DNA from: an uncultured Oscillospiraceae bacterium
GTDB lineage: Bacteria > Bacillota_A > Clostridia > Oscillospirales > Oscillospiraceae
Assembly (NCBI GenBank): GCA_900757695.1
Contig: CAAEOU010000292.1
Coordinates: 1-7,149 of the forward strand
Direction of reading: 5' to 3'
DNA length: 7,149 bases
In this document: in pieces, positions 6,126 through 7,149 of the stretch
Layout: each line of letters begins with the position of its first letter
Numbering within the stretch: the first letter of the stretch is position 1
Made by a program: the position numbers and the translations under genes
The notes under the pieces: model-generated
Database searches by the model: none
The model's input: the letters and a program-made list of their open reading frames with translations, nothing else
Told to the model about the DNA's origin: nothing

Positions 6126-6148
6126 AACCTTGGGATTATACCAAGGTT
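6126..6148 (+). promoter_or_regulatory. Inverted repeat at the transcript start of the symporter gene
   Basis: AACCTTGG (6126-6133) and CCAAGGTT (6141-6148) are a perfect 8-bp inverted repeat with a 7-bp spacer, beginning about where transcription starts. It could be a second operator in DNA or a 5'-terminal hairpin protecting the mRNA. It ends 11 nt before the AGGAGG ribosome site (6160-6165), so it need not block translation. Confidence 0.5.
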
Positions 6149-6173
6149 TGCGGAAACACAGGAGGCGGCCCGT

Positions 6174-7149
6174 ATGCTGGCAGTAAAAGCGCGGTTTTCC
6201 AATGACGAAAATCTCATCGAACATGTAACGCAGTTTGTGGACAAGCGGCTGCGGAAGGAGGGGCTTCCGGAGGGAAGCGCCATTAACAGTACCAATCTGG
6301 TTGGCTCCATTACGGAGCTGATGGCGGCAAAGGACGCCACCTTTGTGGGCGTTGCCGTACAGAACACCGGCGGAAAGGTGATCGTCCGTCTGGTGTCCGA
6401 TGGGGAGGGCTATAATCCGCTGGAGGACTTGGATGTCCGTGCCCTGATGGATACCACACCCCCGGTGCCGGAGCAGGACTTTGATGCACCCCAGCCCAAG
6501 GAGCAGATTCTGAAGGCCCTGCGGAACAATCTCAACTACTACCGCCGGGGCAGCCTCAATGAGGTGGAGTTCGTGGCCTATAAGGCCCGGCCTCAGACCC
6601 TGAAAACCGTGAGCATTGCCTTTCTGCTGGCCATTGCGGTGGGGCTGCTGCTGCGGTTCTTCGGGGGGGAGGCCCTGAATAATGCGGTCTCCTCCTATAT
6701 CCTCACACCCCTGCGGACCATGTTCTTAAACGCCCTGAAAATGCTGGTGGTGCCCGTGGTGTTCTTTGCCATATCCTCCAGCGTGGCGGGGGTGTCGGAC
6801 ATCCGGGAGTATGGCCGGATCGGCATCAAGGTCTTTGCGTTTTATACCCTGACCTCCTTTCTGGCCATCGGGGTGGGCTTTCTGGTGTATCAGATTTTGC
6901 AGCCCGGAGCCAATGTGGCGCTGGACATGGGCGCCTATACCTACTCGGCGGATTCCACCCAGAGCATCTCTCTGCTGGATTCCATCATCGACATTGTGCC
7001 CAGCAGCTTTTTCGGAGCCATGACCGGCACCCAGATGCTGCAAATCATCTTTCTGGCCATTCTGGCCGGTGCTGCCGCCACCATGCTGGATAACGGCGAC
7101 GACCGGCAGCGGGTCTGCGATTTTCTGGGCCTGTGCAACCGGTTCTTCC
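6174..7149 (+). CDS. Dicarboxylate/amino-acid:cation symporter with GHKL-like N-terminal domain (3' end cut off)
   Basis: 325 codons are visible; the gene runs off the window. From residue 143 it is a sodium- or proton-coupled symporter of the DAACS/SLC1 (GltP/DctA) family: first helix about 144-163, then TPLRTMFLNALKMLVVPVVF (178-197), the conserved scaffold segment, a third helix at about 217-242, and DIVPSSFFGAM (273-283). Ordinary members begin almost directly with helix 1; here 140 soluble residues come first. Residues 10-90 resemble an RsbW-type GHKL ATPase: a long helix, an N-box-like ITELMAAK (46-53) and a glycine loop SDGEGYNP (75-82). The N-box Asn (A52) and the first Asp of DxGxG (S75) are missing, so ATP binding is doubtful. 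Residues 95-110 are a Pro/acid-rich linker. AGGAGG (6160-6165) and ATG 6174 fix the start. The transporter call is sure; the N-domain fold is inference. Confidence 0.88.
   Translation, partial: MLAVKARFSNDENLIEHVTQFVDKRLRKEGLPEGSAINSTNLVGSITELMAAKDATFVGVAVQNTGGKVIVRLVSDGEGYNPLEDLDVRALMDTTPPVPEQDFDAPQPKEQILKALRNNLNYYRRGSLNEVEFVAYKARPQTLKTVSIAFLLAIAVGLLLRFFGGEALNNAVSSYILTPLRTMFLNALKMLVVPVVFFAISSSVAGVSDIREYGRIGIKVFAFYTLTSFLAIGVGFLVYQILQPGANVALDMGAYTYSADSTQSISLLDSIIDIVPSSFFGAMTGTQMLQIIFLAILAGAAATMLDNGDDRQRVCDFLGLCNRFF

Noticed and set aside
5984..6224. Short frames across the terminator and promoter (plus 5984-6205, minus 6006-6224)
   Set aside because: They run through the terminator stem, the -35/-10 elements and the symporter start, and encode nothing recognisable.
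1..7149. CRISPR array, tRNA/rRNA gene, insertion sequence or phage attachment site
   Set aside because: I saw no spaced direct repeats, tRNA cloverleaf, transposase motif or terminal inverted repeats in the noncoding stretches, the longest of which is 279 bp (308-586).

Overview
The window looks like chromosomal DNA from a Gram-positive anaerobe, most plausibly a GC-rich gut Clostridium-type organism (Oscillospiraceae/Flavonifractor-like). This is an inference. It rests on GC-rich genes separated by AT-rich promoters, strong AGGAGG ribosome sites, oxygen-sensitive flavin/iron-sulfur enzymes, and transporter types common in that group. No taxonomic marker is present.

Layout. (1) 1-307, minus strand: the N-terminal third of a LysR-type regulator, cut by the window start. 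(2) 308-586: a divergent control region with one sigma-A-type promoter facing each way and several dyads between them. (3) 587-6009, plus strand: an apparent four-gene operon. It encodes a flavodoxin-fold iron-sulfur/zinc-ribbon flavoprotein, a zinc-dependent medium-chain dehydrogenase, a 636-residue Old Yellow Enzyme/2,4-dienoyl-CoA reductase-like reductase (FMN + 4Fe-4S + FAD/NAD(P)), and an MFS transporter. The first three genes are tightly spaced. The transporter follows a 118-bp gap holding three consecutive hairpins. (4) 6035-6077: a strong rho-independent-type terminator. (5) 6090 to the window end: a perfect-consensus promoter with an embedded 14-bp palindrome, then the 5' part of a dicarboxylate/amino-acid:cation symporter that carries an unusual soluble N-terminal domain resembling a degenerate GHKL (RsbW-like) fold.

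How it may work together. The LysR protein probably senses a small molecule and switches on the operon. The MFS protein would import (or export) the compound, the Old Yellow Enzyme-like protein would reduce an activated C=C bond, the dehydrogenase would interconvert an alcohol and a ketone/aldehyde on the same skeleton, and the small flavoprotein would supply or bleed off electrons. The layout recalls gut reductive pathways for bile acids, steroids, isoflavones and cinnamates, but the substrate cannot be read from the sequence. The most distinctive points are the missing Tyr proton donor in the reductase, the cysteine-rich tail on the flavoprotein, and the GHKL-like domain fused to the symporter.
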